In this document: piece after piece, positions 15,896 through 23,738 of the stretch
Layout of the letters: each line of letters begins with the position of its first letter
Position numbering within the stretch: position 1 is the stretch's first letter
Assembly (NCBI RefSeq): GCF_014203155.1
Contig: NZ_JACHIK010000012.1
Span: forward strand, 62,001 to 126,000
Direction of reading: 5' to 3'
Source: Shinella fusca
GTDB lineage: Bacteria; Pseudomonadota; Alphaproteobacteria; Rhizobiales; Rhizobiaceae
DNA: 64,000 nt
The notes under the pieces: generated by a model
Databases searched by the model: none
Seen by the model: only the letters and a program-made list of their open reading frames with translations
What the model was told of the DNA's origin: nothing
Program-made: the position numbers and the translations under genes

Positions 15896-15909
15896 TTGCG
15901 CCGGCACAA
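15896..15909. promoter_or_regulatory. NnrR-type box between norE and the 51-aa gene
   Basis: TTGCGCCGGCACAA is an exact TTGCG-N4-CACAA match. It is positioned 35 bp from the leftward norE start and 54 bp from the rightward small gene at 15963, so both directions could be activated. Confidence 0.75.
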
Positions 15910-15962
15910 AGAGCGGCGATGCCCCGCGCGGCATGATGACGGCAAAACGAAAGGATCCTTCC

Positions 15963-16118
15963 ATGACGGACGCTCAGTTCGGCCTCGTCGTCGCGGCCCC
16001 GGTCATCGCCGGCTTCGCGCTGGTGCTTTATCGCATGGGCGTGCTGCAGGGGGCCGGCACGATCTCCGCCGTCGGCGCCTCGGTCGTCATCGCCGCCGTC
16101 CTGTTCTTCGGCCAGTAG
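15963..16118 (+). CDS. Small two-helix membrane protein, 51 aa, unknown
   Basis: The protein starts MTDAQFGLVVAAPVIAGF and is almost wholly hydrophobic: two membrane helices (about residues 5-23 and 32-49) separated by a short glycine-rich turn, ending with FGQ. The start at 15963 is preferred over an in-frame upstream start at 15876, which would run through the NnrR box. The gene is 9 bp upstream of the hemerythrin-like gene and divergent from norEF, so it is most likely part of the NO-respiration regulon. No family was recognised. Confidence 0.65.
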   Translation: MTDAQFGLVVAAPVIAGFALVLYRMGVLQGAGTISAVGASVVIAAVLFFGQ

Positions 16119-16127
16119 GAGGGCGCC

Positions 16128-16589
16128 ATGAGCGAACCCGTACTGGCTGCCGCCGATATCGGCCGGCTGGAGACGTTGCATACCCGCCTGCTCGACCTTT
16201 GCCTGCGCCTCGAGGAGGCGGCGGGCGATCCCGCCATCGCCGGGGAGCTGCGCGAGCTTGCCGAGACCATCGTCCCGCTCCTGAAATCGGCGCACGAGCT
16301 GGAGGAACGCCTGCTCTTTCCCGATTTCGACCATCATGCCGGCTCGCACTTCGCGACGATCACCATCGAGCGCCTGAAGGCCGAGCACCGCTGCGACCAG
16401 TTTGCCGCGGGCGAGATCTCGAAGACGCTGCAGGCTATCGCCGACGATTGCTGCACGCTGCCGCCGGAAGCGGTCTCCCGCATGATCGGCGGCTTCCAGG
16501 AGAGTCTCCGCCGCCACGTCTTTTCCGAGAAGATGATCCTCGAAGCCCTGCTCTCGGCGAGGGAGCAGTCGCGCGACGTCTTCGCCTGA
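16128..16589 (+). CDS. Hemerythrin HHE domain protein
   Basis: A 153-residue four-helix protein with a diiron ligand set: H18, the HELEERLLFP helix, the H..T..RLKAEH segment and the HVFSEKM segment. A perfect AGGAGG lies upstream. The protein lacks the N-terminal ScdA/DUF542 domain of the RIC (YtfE) iron-repair proteins, so it is better described as a stand-alone hemerythrin-like protein, possibly binding O2 or NO. It follows the 51-aa gene closely and is convergent with ubiV (8 bp apart). Confidence 0.8.
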   Translation: MSEPVLAAADIGRLETLHTRLLDLCLRLEEAAGDPAIAGELRELAETIVPLLKSAHELEERLLFPDFDHHAGSHFATITIERLKAEHRCDQFAAGEISKTLQAIADDCCTLPPEAVSRMIGGFQESLRRHVFSEKMILEALLSAREQSRDVFA

Positions 16590-16597
16590 AGCCCGCC

Positions 16598-17533
16598 TCA
16601 GCCGTGCCCCATCGCCGCGTTGCGCCCGCGCGAGACCCAGGCCGCACCCTCCTGCTGGTGCAGGAAGCCGTTGGAGAAGCGGACGCCCGGATAGACCTCC
16701 GCCAGTTCCGAAATCGCCTCCTCGCCGTCCATCCGGCCGTCGAGCACGGCACGGTAGAGGCCGGCCACCTTCACCATGTCGCAATCCTGCGGGGAGAGCC
16801 GGACGCGCGACAGCCCCGCCTCCACCAGTGGCGCAAGGTCGTCGACGAGCACGGCGCAACTGTTCGACATGGTCTGTACGCCGTTCAGCACGAGGAAGGA
16901 CTGCTTGTCGAGCGTGCGCAGCGGCAGGCCGTCCGGCTCCTCGCCGCAGATGAACTGGCAATTGTCCTTCGTCAGCCCCTTGGAGCGGGCATGGGCGCAG
17001 CGCGCGGAGATGGCGAGCGGCATGCGGCCGAAGGCGAAGAGCTCGAAGGAGAAATCCGGCATGGCGGCGAGCATCTGCAGGACGGACGCGGCCGGCAGCT
17101 CCGGCGGCAGGCAGATGTTCTCAGCCCCGCGCGCGGCGAGCGTGCGCGCCGTCGCGGCATTGTAGACGTTGACGAGCGGGCCGATGGAATGCGGCCGGTC
17201 CCTGAGGAGGCCGAGCGCCGAGAGGTCGTTCGCCTCCACCGGATGCTCGCTGTCGCGGATGAGGTCGCGCACCTGCCGGCTCTCGCGCTCCAGCGTCACC
17301 ATGGCGAGGGTCGAGAGCGTCACCTTCTTGCCCGCCGCCTCCAGCCGCTCGATCACCTCGGCGATGTGCGGCTCGCTGAAATGCTGGCGCTTGGAACAGA
17401 CCGTCTCGCCGAGCGTGACATGCTCGACGGGCGCCTCGTCGGCGATGCGGAAATAGAAATCCCGCCATTTCGGCCCGTCCCAGAGGAAATAGACCGGCCC
17501 CAGGCTGAGGGACGGTTTGCGCGTCGTCGTCAT
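16598..17533 (-). CDS. ubiV: U32 peptidase-like UbiV, oxygen-independent ubiquinone synthesis
   Basis: A 311-residue U32-family protein. Cysteines in the arrangement expected for the 4Fe-4S cluster are present (VCSKRQHF, CAHARSKGLTKDNCQFIC). UbiV pairs with UbiU to hydroxylate the ubiquinone ring without oxygen. The third gene of a leftward ubiT-ubiU-ubiV operon, it starts 9 bp after ubiU with an AGGAG Shine-Dalgarno. Family and pairing are clear; the pathway role rests on the characterised homologues. Confidence 0.88.
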   Translation of the reverse strand: MTTTRKPSLSLGPVYFLWDGPKWRDFYFRIADEAPVEHVTLGETVCSKRQHFSEPHIAEVIERLEAAGKKVTLSTLAMVTLERESRQVRDLIRDSEHPVEANDLSALGLLRDRPHSIGPLVNVYNAATARTLAARGAENICLPPELPAASVLQMLAAMPDFSFELFAFGRMPLAISARCAHARSKGLTKDNCQFICGEEPDGLPLRTLDKQSFLVLNGVQTMSNSCAVLVDDLAPLVEAGLSRVRLSPQDCDMVKVAGLYRAVLDGRMDGEEAISELAEVYPGVRFSNGFLHQQEGAAWVSRGRNAAMGHG

Positions 17534-17541
17534 GTCGTCTC

Positions 17542-18519
17542 CTATCGCCAGCGCTTGTCGTAGGCGCCGGTGGTGGTGCGCTGGCCCTCGCTCATGGCGC
17601 GAAGGCGGGCGACGAGCGCCGCCCGTTCGGCGGGCGCCGCGCGCAACGCCTTCTTGAGGGAGGAAACCACCTCGGCGACATAGGCCTTGCCGCGCTGGCG
17701 CCCCTCGATCTTGAGCGCCGAGACGCCGGCCGCCCGCAGCGCGTCGATCTCGTCGATCACGTCGAGCGAGACGGGATCCTCGAAGGCATAGCCCGCGACG
17801 TCGCCGATCTCGAAGCGACCCTTGCAGAGCGTCGGATAGCCGGAGGCCTCGCCCGCGCCGAAGCGGTTGATCGTATAGGCGCCGAGCTCGGAGACGAGAT
17901 CCTCGCCGTCCTGCCGGTAGCGCACATGGCTTGCCGGCGAGCAGACGCCGTTCATGTTGGGCGACTTGCCGGTGGCGTAGGAGGAAAGCGAGCAGCGCCC
18001 CTCCGCCATGACGCAGAGCCCGCCGAAGGCGAAGACCTCCACCTCGCAGCCGATCTGCCGCGTCAGCCGGGCGATGTCCTGCACGGTGAGGACGCGCGGC
18101 AGCACGACGCGCTTCGCCCCGAAGGCCTCGATGAGGAAGCGGATGGCATCCGGATTGGAGGCCGAGGCCTGCACGGAGACGTGTAGCCGCTGCTCGGGGT
18201 ACTTTTCCGCGACATAGGCCATCAGGCCGAAATCGGCGAGGATCAGCGCGTCGGCGCCGAGCGCCACCGCATCGTCGGCCGCCCGGTACCACAGCGCCTC
18301 GTCGCCCGCCCGCATGAAGGTATTGAGCGCGACGAAGGTGAGGACCCGCCGGCTGCGGGCGAGCGCGATCGACTGGCGCAGTTCCTCGCGGCTGAAATTG
18401 AGGCCGGGGAAATTGCGGGCGTTGGTCTCGTCGCGAAAGCCGCAATAGACGGCGTCGGCGCCGGCCTCCACCGCCTCGCGGAAGGCGGCGGGCGTGCCGG
18501 CGGGGCAGATCAGTTCCAT
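17542..18519 (-). CDS. ubiU: U32 peptidase-like UbiU, oxygen-independent ubiquinone synthesis
   Basis: A 325-residue protein starting MELICPAGTPAAFREAVEAG, the classic UbiU/YhbU N-terminus. Four cysteines fit the 4Fe-4S site (FGGLCVMAEGRC, GVCSPASH and GYPTLCKG). Its start overlaps the end of ubiT by 10 bp, and it is followed by ubiV, so the three are co-translated. Longer in-frame starts run into ubiT and were rejected. Confidence 0.92.
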   Translation of the reverse strand: MELICPAGTPAAFREAVEAGADAVYCGFRDETNARNFPGLNFSREELRQSIALARSRRVLTFVALNTFMRAGDEALWYRAADDAVALGADALILADFGLMAYVAEKYPEQRLHVSVQASASNPDAIRFLIEAFGAKRVVLPRVLTVQDIARLTRQIGCEVEVFAFGGLCVMAEGRCSLSSYATGKSPNMNGVCSPASHVRYRQDGEDLVSELGAYTINRFGAGEASGYPTLCKGRFEIGDVAGYAFEDPVSLDVIDEIDALRAAGVSALKIEGRQRGKAYVAEVVSSLKKALRAAPAERAALVARLRAMSEGQRTTTGAYDKRWR

Positions 18520-19016
18520 GTCGTATCCCTTCCTTCGAGGGCCTTGGTGCGGATGTAGCGCGCCGTGCCGGCGACGAGCGGCGAGAACGGCCCGGCCAGC
18601 GCCCCGAGCTCGCGCGGCAGGTCGATGGCGCTGTCGTCGAGCGCATTGCGCAGCGCCAGCATCGCCTCCATGTCGCCGGTGACGGAAAGGTCGCGCGAGA
18701 AGAACAGCGCATCCGCGTCGCACCGGCCTTCGAGAAGGCCGAGCAGCAGCACCAGCAGCCCCTCGATGCGCGCATCGACAAGCGGCGGCTGGCCGCGCGA
18801 GACGGTGAGCTGCTGCGCCGCCGGGACGACGGTGAAGTGCAGCGGCAGGTCGGTCGGCGAGAAGCCGTAGCGGGTCTGCCGGTAGTCGCCGAGCCGCTCG
18901 AAGAGATCGGGATGCGCCTTCAGCACACCCGAGAAGATGAGCCGCGCCACCCGCTCCACCAGCCAGATCGGCGCGATATCAACCGGCTTTGCGAGGATCG
19001 GGGGAAGCGACGACAT
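18510..19016 (-). CDS. ubiT: SCP2-domain protein UbiT
   Basis: A 168-residue protein with an SCP2-like lipid-binding fold (LPLHFTVVPAAQQLTVSRG, SRDLSVTGDMEAMLALRNALDD). UbiT binds ubiquinone intermediates in the O2-independent pathway. It begins the ubiTUV operon; its start (19016) lies 60 bp from an exact NnrR-type box shared with the divergent ubiD gene. The upstream in-frame extension to 20021 is antisense to ubiD and was discarded. Confidence 0.88.
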   Translation of the reverse strand: MSSLPPILAKPVDIAPIWLVERVARLIFSGVLKAHPDLFERLGDYRQTRYGFSPTDLPLHFTVVPAAQQLTVSRGQPPLVDARIEGLLVLLLGLLEGRCDADALFFSRDLSVTGDMEAMLALRNALDDSAIDLPRELGALAGPFSPLVAGTARYIRTKALEGRDTTWN

Positions 19017-19075
19017 GGAAAGGCCCTGACGAGATGCGATTGGCCGGAACCTAGGGAGCCATGCGCGGAAGGAGT

Positions 19076-19089
19076 TTGCGCCAGCACAA
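19076..19089. promoter_or_regulatory. NnrR-type box between ubiT and ubiD
   Basis: TTGCGCCAGCACAA is an exact TTGCG-N4-CACAA match between the divergent ubiTUV operon and ubiD, 36 bp before the ubiD start and 60 bp before the ubiT start. Confidence 0.75.
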
Positions 19090-19124
19090 AGACCGGGACG
19101 TTTTTCCCCGGCAAGGGAGCCGGC

Positions 19125-20639
19125 ATGAAAGCCGATGCCTCGATCCCGCGCCGTTTCGACAGCCTTCAGGATTTCGTCGCCCTCCTGGAACGGCGGGCGC
19201 GGCTGAAGCGCATTTCCGCGCCCGTCTGCCTCGTCCACGAGGTCACGGAAATCCATCGCCGCGTGCTGGCGGAAGAGGGCCCGGCCCTGCTCTTCGAGCG
19301 GCCGGTCGATGCGGAGGGCAATATCCAGCCGATCCCGCTCCTCGCCAATCTCTTCGGCACGCGCGAGCGCATCGAATGGGGGCTGGGGCTGGAGACCGGC
19401 GGGCTGCCGCGTCTCGCCACGTTCCTCGCCGACCTTCGCGACCCGCGCCCGCCGCGCTCGCTGCGCGATGCCTGGGGGAAGCTGCCGCACCTGAAGGCCG
19501 CGCTCTCGATGAACCCGCGCGCGGTGCGGCGCCCGCCCTGCCAGGAGATCGTCCGGCGCGGCGAGGATATCGACCTCGGCCGGCTCCCCATCCAGACCTG
19601 CTGGCCCGGCGAGCCCGACCCGCTCGTCACCTGGCCGCTCGTCATCACCGCCTCGCCGGACGATCCTTCGGATATCAATGTCGGCATCTACCGCATGCAG
19701 CGGCTCGGCCGGAACCGGCTGATCATGCGCTGGCTCGCCCATCGCGGCGGGGCGCGGCACCACCGCCTCTGGCAGGCCAGGGGCCTCGACATGCCGGTCG
19801 CCGTCGTCATCGGCGCCGATCCCGCGACGATCCTGTCCGCCGTCATGCCGCTGCCGGACGGCATGAGCGAGCTTGCCTTCGCCGGCGTCCTTGCCGGCCG
19901 GCGGCAGGAGACGGCAAGCGGCCTCACCGTCCCCCTTCCCCTGCCGGCGAGCGCGGAAATCGTGCTGGAGGGCATGGTCTCGATGAGCGAGACGGCGGAC
20001 GAAGGCCCCTATGGCGACCACACCGGCTACTACAATGCCGTCGAGCCCTTCCCGGTGATGACGCTCTCGGCGATCACCATGCGGAAGAACCCGCTCTACC
20101 TCTCGACCTATACCGGCCGCCCGCCGGACGAGCCCTCCCGGCTCGGCGAGGCGATGAACGAACTCTTCGTGCCGCTGGTCAAGCGCCAGTTCCCGGAGAT
20201 CCGCGACCTCTGGCTGCCGCCCGAGGCCTGCTCCTACCGCGCCATGGTGGTTTCCATCGACAAGCGCTATCCCGGGCAGGCGCGGCGGGTGATGATGGGC
20301 CTCTGGTCCATGCTGCCGCAGTTCAGCTACACCAAGCTGATCATCGCCGTGGACGGCGACATCGACGTGAGAAGCTGGCCGGACGTGATCTGGGCGCTCT
20401 CCACCCGCTTCGACGCAAGCCGCGACCTGATGGTCGTGGAGAACACGCCCATCGACTATCTCGACTTCGCCTCGCCGAAATCCGGCCTCGGCGGCAAGCT
20501 CGGCCTCGATGCCACCACCAAGATCGGCACCGAGACGGAGCGCGAATGGGGCCGCGTGCTCGCCATGACGCCGGACGTCACCGCCCGGGTCGACGAATTA
20601 TGGGCTTGCCTCGACCTTGGCAGCGCCACCGCGCCGTAG
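19125..20639 (+). CDS. ubiD: UbiD family decarboxylase (3-octaprenyl-4-hydroxybenzoate carboxy-lyase-like)
   Basis: A 504-residue prenylated-FMN-dependent decarboxylase of the UbiD family, recognised from DINVGIYRMQRLGRNRLIMRW, EIVLEGMVSMSETADEGPYGDHTGYY and the C-terminal LGLDATTKIGTETERE. It is the ubiquinone-pathway type by length and by the DLRDPRPPRSLRDAW region. Position opposite ubiTUV, sharing an NnrR-type box, argues for anaerobic ubiquinone synthesis, possibly as a second ubiD copy. Its last 42 bases overlap the 3' end of the convergent RND pump gene. Confidence 0.88.
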   Translation: MKADASIPRRFDSLQDFVALLERRARLKRISAPVCLVHEVTEIHRRVLAEEGPALLFERPVDAEGNIQPIPLLANLFGTRERIEWGLGLETGGLPRLATFLADLRDPRPPRSLRDAWGKLPHLKAALSMNPRAVRRPPCQEIVRRGEDIDLGRLPIQTCWPGEPDPLVTWPLVITASPDDPSDINVGIYRMQRLGRNRLIMRWLAHRGGARHHRLWQARGLDMPVAVVIGADPATILSAVMPLPDGMSELAFAGVLAGRRQETASGLTVPLPLPASAEIVLEGMVSMSETADEGPYGDHTGYYNAVEPFPVMTLSAITMRKNPLYLSTYTGRPPDEPSRLGEAMNELFVPLVKRQFPEIRDLWLPPEACSYRAMVVSIDKRYPGQARRVMMGLWSMLPQFSYTKLIIAVDGDIDVRSWPDVIWALSTRFDASRDLMVVENTPIDYLDFASPKSGLGGKLGLDATTKIGTETEREWGRVLAMTPDVTARVDELWACLDLGSATAP

Positions 20640-23600
20640 GCCGGCGATCACCACGAAGAGCAGCGGCACGAAGAAGACGCCGAGCACGGTGGCTGCGATC
20701 ATGCCGCCCATAACGCCGATGCCGATGGCATTCTGCGCCGCCGAGCTCGCGCCCGTCGCGAAGGCGAGCGGCAGCACGCCGAGGATGAAGGCGAGCGACG
20801 TCATGACGATGGGGCGAAGGCGCATGCGCGCGGCCTCGAGCACGGCCTCGACCGCGCTCCTGCCCTGGTCGCGCAAATCCTTGGCGAATTCGACGATCAG
20901 GATGGCGTTCTTCGCCGTGAGGCCGATGGTCGTGAGCAGGCCCACCTTGAAATAGACGTCGTTCGACTGGCCGAAGAGCCACGCCGCGACGAGCGCGCCG
21001 AGCACGCCGACCGGCACGGCAAGGATGACGGAGAAGGGAATGGACCAGCTCTCGTAGAGCGCGGCAAGGCAGAGGAACACGACGAGCAGCGAGACGGCAT
21101 AGAGCATCGCCTCCTGCGAGCCCGCCAGCCGCTCCTGGTAGGAGAGCCCGGACCATGCGGAGGCATAGCCGCCGTTAAGGCCGGCGACGAGCTCCTCCAT
21201 GCGGTCCATGGCATTGCCGGAGCTCGCGCCGGGCTGGGCCGAGCCGTTCATGGCAATGGCGGCCGTGCCGTTGAAGCGCGAGAGCGAGGGCGAGCCCTGC
21301 ACCCATTTCGTCGTCGCGAAGGCGGAGAAGGGCACCATCTCGCCGGCATCGTTGCGGGCGTACCAGCGCTCGATATCCCCCGGCTGCATGCGGAAGGGGG
21401 CATCCGCCTGCACATAGACGGGCTTGATCTCGCCGTTATAGACGAAGTCGTTGACGTTTCTGCCGGCAAAGGCGACCGAGATCAGGTTGTTGATGCCGCT
21501 GATGCCGACGCCGAGCGCCCCAGCCTTCTCCTGATCGATGTCGATCTTGAGCTGGCTTTCCAGCGTGCGCGTATTGCCGCGCACGTTGCCGACCGTATCG
21601 TCCTTGAGGGCAAGGTCGGCAAGCGTGTTGCTGGCCGCGATCAGCGCGTCGCGGCCCCGGTTGCCGGTATCCTCCAGATACATCGAGAAGCCGTTGCTCT
21701 GGCCGAGGCCCTGGATGGCCGGCGGGGCGAGCACGAAGACCTCGGCGTCGCGGATCTTGCGGAAATGGGCCGAGGCGCGCTGCGAGATGGCGGAGGCCGA
21801 CAGCGCGCTGTCGGTACGCTGGTCGAAATCCTTGAGGCGCACGAAGGCCATGGCGGCGTTCTCCCCGCTGCCGCCGAAGCCGAAGCCGAGCGTCATGAAG
21901 ACGCTCTCCACCGCGTCCTTCTCGTCGTTGAGAAAATAATCCTCCACCATGTCGATGACGGCCTGCGTGCGGGCGGCATTGGCCCCGGCAGGCAGGGTGA
22001 TCTGCGTCATCAGCACGCCCTGGTCCTCTTCCGGCAGGAAGGAGGAGGGAAGCTGGGTATAGACCCACCAGGCCCCGCCGAGCAGCGCGGCGAAGACGAC
22101 GAGCATGCGCAGCGGCCGAAGCACGAGGCGGCCGACCGCGCCGACATAGCCGCGCGTCGTCTTCTCGAAGCCGCGGTTGAAGCCGCCGAAGATGCGCGCG
22201 GCAAGCCCGCCATGGGTCGGCTTCAGGAGCATCGCGCAGAGCGCCGGCGTCAAAACGACGGCGACAAGCACGGAAAGGATCATGGCGCTGGCGATGGTGA
22301 CGGAGAACTGCCGGTAGATGACGCCGACGGAACCGGAGAAGAAGGCCATGGGAATGAACACCGCCGTCAGCACCAGCGCCACGCCGATCAGCGCGCCGGT
22401 GATCTCGCCCATCGACTTCTCGGTGGCTTCTCGTGCGGAAAGCCCCTCCTCCGTCATGATGCGCTCGACATTCTCCACGACCACGATGGCGTCGTCGACG
22501 AGAAGGCCGATGGCCAGCACCATGGCGAACATCGTCAGCATGTTGATGGAATAGCCGAGCGCCGCCAGCACCCCGAAGGTGCCGAGCAGCACCACCGGCA
22601 CGGCGATCATCGGAATGAGCGTCGCCCGCAGGTTCTGCAGGAAGAGCAGCAGCACGAGGAAGACGAGAACGACCGCCTCGATGAGCGTATGCACCACCTT
22701 CTCGATGGACAGTTCGACGAAGGGCGTCGTCTCGTAGGAATAGGCGATCTCGACGCCCTCCGGCAGCGAGCCGGCGAGGCTGTCGAGTTCGGCATGGACG
22801 GCGTCGGCCGTGGTGATCGCGTTCGCGCCGCTGGCAAGCTGCACGCCGAAACCGGCGGCCGGCATGCCGTTATAGGTCGAGCTCTGGCCGTATTTCTCCA
22901 GCCCGATCTCCACCCGCGCCACGTCGCCGAGCCGCACGACGGAACCGTCCGGCGCGGTCTTGAGGATGATCTTCTTGAATTCGTCCGCCGAGGTCATCTG
23001 CGTCTGCGCGACGATGCTGGCCTTGAGCTGCTGGCCGCGCACCACGGGCGTCGCGCCGATGGAGCCGGCGGCGACCTGCGCGTTCTGCGCCTGGATCGCC
23101 GCGGTGACGTCGGAGGGGACGAGCTGGTATTTCTGCATCTGGTCCGGATCGAGCCAGATGCGCATGGCATAGCCGCTGCCGAAGGACTGGACGGAGCCGA
23201 CGCCGTCGAGGCGCTCGATCCGCTCCTCGATGCTGCTCGACATGATGTCGGAGAGCTCGGACGAGGTATAGCGCCCGTCGCGCGAGACGATGTTGCCGAT
23301 CATCAGGATGCCGGAGGGCGAGCGCGAGACGGTGACGCCGGCGTTCTGCACCGCTTCGGGCAGTTGCGATTCGACGCGCGCAAGCTTGTTCTGCACCTCC
23401 ACCTGCGCCAGTTCCGGGTCCGTGCCGCTTGCGAAGGTGAGCGAGATGGAGGCCGAGCCGGTGCTGGAGGTGGACTCCATGTAGAGGAGCCCTTCGAGGC
23501 CCGTCAGCACGCTTTCGATCTTGGTCGTGACCGAGTTCTCGACGGCCTCGGCCGTCGCGCCGGAATAGTTCGCGCCGATGCGCACCGTGACCGGCGCCAC

Positions 23601-23738
23601 GTCCGGATATTGCGAGATCGACAGCGAATAGATGCCCATGACGCCGCCAAGCAGCGTGGCGATGGCGAGCACGATGGCAAAGACCGGGCGGGCGATGAAG
23701 AAGCTCGCCAGGGCATTGCGCCGGAAACCGCCGCTCAT
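20598..23738 (-). CDS. RND multidrug efflux transporter (HAE1/AcrB type)
   Basis: A 1046-residue inner-membrane pump, the normal AcrB/MexB length, with two repeats of one plus five helices and large periplasmic loops. The proton-relay aspartate pair is present in helix 4 (GLLVDDAIVVVENVERIM), and the N-terminus (FFIARPVFAIVLAI) and GINNLISVAFAGRNVNDF regions are typical of HAE1 pumps. It overlaps the adaptor gene by 4 bp. No outer-membrane channel gene accompanies it, so a TolC supplied elsewhere is assumed. The substrate is not predictable. Confidence 0.92.
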   Translation of the reverse strand: MSGGFRRNALASFFIARPVFAIVLAIATLLGGVMGIYSLSISQYPDVAPVTVRIGANYSGATAEAVENSVTTKIESVLTGLEGLLYMESTSSTGSASISLTFASGTDPELAQVEVQNKLARVESQLPEAVQNAGVTVSRSPSGILMIGNIVSRDGRYTSSELSDIMSSSIEERIERLDGVGSVQSFGSGYAMRIWLDPDQMQKYQLVPSDVTAAIQAQNAQVAAGSIGATPVVRGQQLKASIVAQTQMTSADEFKKIILKTAPDGSVVRLGDVARVEIGLEKYGQSSTYNGMPAAGFGVQLASGANAITTADAVHAELDSLAGSLPEGVEIAYSYETTPFVELSIEKVVHTLIEAVVLVFLVLLLFLQNLRATLIPMIAVPVVLLGTFGVLAALGYSINMLTMFAMVLAIGLLVDDAIVVVENVERIMTEEGLSAREATEKSMGEITGALIGVALVLTAVFIPMAFFSGSVGVIYRQFSVTIASAMILSVLVAVVLTPALCAMLLKPTHGGLAARIFGGFNRGFEKTTRGYVGAVGRLVLRPLRMLVVFAALLGGAWWVYTQLPSSFLPEEDQGVLMTQITLPAGANAARTQAVIDMVEDYFLNDEKDAVESVFMTLGFGFGGSGENAAMAFVRLKDFDQRTDSALSASAISQRASAHFRKIRDAEVFVLAPPAIQGLGQSNGFSMYLEDTGNRGRDALIAASNTLADLALKDDTVGNVRGNTRTLESQLKIDIDQEKAGALGVGISGINNLISVAFAGRNVNDFVYNGEIKPVYVQADAPFRMQPGDIERWYARNDAGEMVPFSAFATTKWVQGSPSLSRFNGTAAIAMNGSAQPGASSGNAMDRMEELVAGLNGGYASAWSGLSYQERLAGSQEAMLYAVSLLVVFLCLAALYESWSIPFSVILAVPVGVLGALVAAWLFGQSNDVYFKVGLLTTIGLTAKNAILIVEFAKDLRDQGRSAVEAVLEAARMRLRPIVMTSLAFILGVLPLAFATGASSAAQNAIGIGVMGGMIAATVLGVFFVPLLFVVIAGLRRGGAAKVEASP

